Assembly: GCA_029936705.1 (NCBI GenBank)
Contig: JAPYSD010000219.1
Coordinates: 1-6,436 of the forward strand
DNA length: 6,436 nt
Direction: 5' to 3'
Source: Croceicoccus sp.
GTDB taxonomy: Bacteria; Pseudomonadota; Alphaproteobacteria; Sphingomonadales; Sphingomonadaceae
The position numbers were made by a program, and so were the translations under genes. Each line of letters starts with the position of its first letter. Position 1 is the stretch's first letter. The notes beneath the pieces are model-generated. The model saw nothing but the letters and a program-made list of their open reading frames with translations, was not told the origin of the DNA and did not search any database. Of this stretch, positions 5,436 through 6,436 are shown one piece after another.

Positions 5436-6436
5436 ATGGCCGACGAGAGCCTCGAAGACTTCCTGGGCGAGCAGGCCAGGCCAGCCTGGTACCGCCGCCC
5501 CAGGGTCTGGGTCGCGGTCGCCGCCGTGGTGCTGCTGATCCTTCTGGTGTCGAGCTGCCTGCGCGGTGACGAGGAAGCGGGCTATGTCACGGCCAAGGCA
5601 GAGCGCGGCCAGCTTGTGACCAGCGTTTCGGCCACCGGCAAGCTTGCCCCCACCAGCCAGGTCACCGTCGGTTCGCAGCTGTCGGGTCTGGTCACGCGCG
5701 TGCTCGTCGACGTGAACGACCGCGTGGTGGTCGGCCAGCCGCTGGCGGAGATCGATCCCGAACAGATCGAGGACCAGATCCGGCAGGGCGAGGCGCAGCT
5801 CGCATCGAACCGCGCGCAGGTCGAACAGGCGCGCGCCACGCTGGCGCAGGCGCAGGCGCAGTACGAACGGCTCGAGGAAGTGCGCAAGCTGTCGGGCGGC
5901 AAGGTGCCCTCTGCGACCGAGCTGCAGGCTGGCAAGGCCGACCTTGAGCGCGCGCAGGCCGCGCTGGGCGTCGCGCGGGCCAATGTCGTCGCGTCCGAGG
6001 CGACGCTGGCGCAAAGCCGTACGCAGCGCGAACGCGCTATCATCCGCTCCCCGGTGGCGGGCGTGGTGCTGGCGCGGCAGATCGATCCCGGACAGACGGT
6101 CGCGGCATCGTTCAACACCCCGACCCTGTTCGTCATCGCCGAGGATCTTTCCCAGATGAAGCTGGAGGTCGCGATCGACGAGGCCGATGTCGGCACGGTG
6201 GAGCGCGGGCAGAAGGCGACCTTCACTGTCGACGCCTTTCCCGGCCAGGCTTTTCCCGCGACCATCACGCGGGTCGAAATCGGCTCCAACCTGACCGCGT
6301 CGGAAGCGAGTTCGGCAGCCAGCGCCACGCCGTCCGGCGGTGCGGGCCAAGTCGTGTCCTATGCCGCCGACCTGTCGGTCGCGAACCCCGATTTGAAACT
6401 GCGGCCCGGCATGACCGCCACCGCCGACATCGTCAC
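5436..6436 (+). CDS. Periplasmic adaptor (membrane fusion) protein of an efflux pump, MacA-like; 3' end cut by window
   Basis: The frame is open from ATG 5436 to the window end, giving 333 complete residues; relatives usually have about 370-420. AAGGG at 5420-5424 lies 11 bases upstream, and the start is two bases after the channel gene's stop. Residues 1-23 are cytoplasmic, and 24-42 form one membrane anchor (VWVAVAAVVLLILLVSSCL). Next comes the first half of a lipoyl domain (about 76-108, VGSQLSGLVTRVLVDVNDR). An Ala/Gln/Glu-rich alpha-helical coiled-coil hairpin (about 109-202) follows, then the second lipoyl half starting IRSPVAG (203-209). A beta-barrel segment starts near 243 with EVAIDEADVG, and the closing LRPGMTA is at 322-328. 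The protein bridges an inner-membrane pump to the outer-membrane channel encoded just upstream. The VGSQ-SG and DEADVG features resemble adaptors of MacAB-type ABC exporters more than RND ones, which is inference. A Ser/Ala/Gly-rich insert (286-305) interrupts the last domain. Confidence 0.9.
   Translation, partial: MADESLEDFLGEQARPAWYRRPRVWVAVAAVVLLILLVSSCLRGDEEAGYVTAKAERGQLVTSVSATGKLAPTSQVTVGSQLSGLVTRVLVDVNDRVVVGQPLAEIDPEQIEDQIRQGEAQLASNRAQVEQARATLAQAQAQYERLEEVRKLSGGKVPSATELQAGKADLERAQAALGVARANVVASEATLAQSRTQRERAIIRSPVAGVVLARQIDPGQTVAASFNTPTLFVIAEDLSQMKLEVAIDEADVGTVERGQKATFTVDAFPGQAFPATITRVEIGSNLTASEASSAASATPSGGAGQVVSYAADLSVANPDLKLRPGMTATADIV

Noticed and set aside
5403..6350. A 315-codon open frame on the minus strand opposite the adaptor gene
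   Set aside because: The plus strand encodes a recognisable membrane fusion protein through the whole stretch. The minus frame gives an Arg/Leu-rich product with no motif.
1..6436. Search for mobile elements, CRISPR arrays, toxin-antitoxin pairs, defence genes and tRNA/rRNA genes
   Set aside because: No tandem spacer-repeat pattern, terminal inverted repeats, transposase or recombinase motifs, or tRNA cloverleaf was seen. Gene content is ordinary chromosomal transport and envelope functions.

Overview
The window is GC-rich DNA (coding parts look to be in the mid-60s percent GC) with the gene style of an alphaproteobacterium, most likely a sphingomonad such as an Erythrobacteraceae relative. 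This placement rests on codon bias, AAGGA-type ribosome sites, the style of the S9 peptidase and the lipoproteins. It is inference, not proof. All genes supported here are on the plus strand. I see no tRNA, rRNA, CRISPR array, insertion sequence, integrase or phage gene.

Layout. (1) Positions 1-354 hold the last 117 residues of an APC-superfamily amino acid permease, followed by a strong inverted repeat (382-414) that is probably its terminator. (2) Positions 470-718 encode an 82-residue lipoprotein whose mature part is extremely acidic and lacks any basic residue. It is closed by a good intrinsic terminator (748-783). (3) Positions 891-3050 encode a complete exported S9-family serine peptidase: signal peptide, beta-propeller and alpha/beta-hydrolase domain with a recognisable Ser/Asp/His triad. 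A GC-rich hairpin follows. (4) Positions 3284-3595 encode a 103-residue protein I do not recognise. (5) A 332-base intergenic stretch (3596-3927) of lower GC leads to (6) an OprM/NodT-type outer-membrane efflux lipoprotein (about 3928-5433) and, two bases after its stop, (7) a membrane-fusion (periplasmic adaptor) protein of MacA-like type that runs off the right edge (5436-6436).

The first four genes each seem to be separate transcription units, divided by hairpins or long gaps. The last two form an operon encoding the outer-membrane channel and periplasmic adaptor of a tripartite efflux pump. The inner-membrane pump component is not in the window and should lie immediately downstream, most likely a MacB-type ABC transporter.

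I found no convincing previously undescribed multi-gene system. The points most worth a second look are the basic-residue-free acidic lipoprotein, the unrecognised 103-residue gene, the 11-bp inverted repeat at 382-414, and the regulatory content of the gap before the efflux operon.
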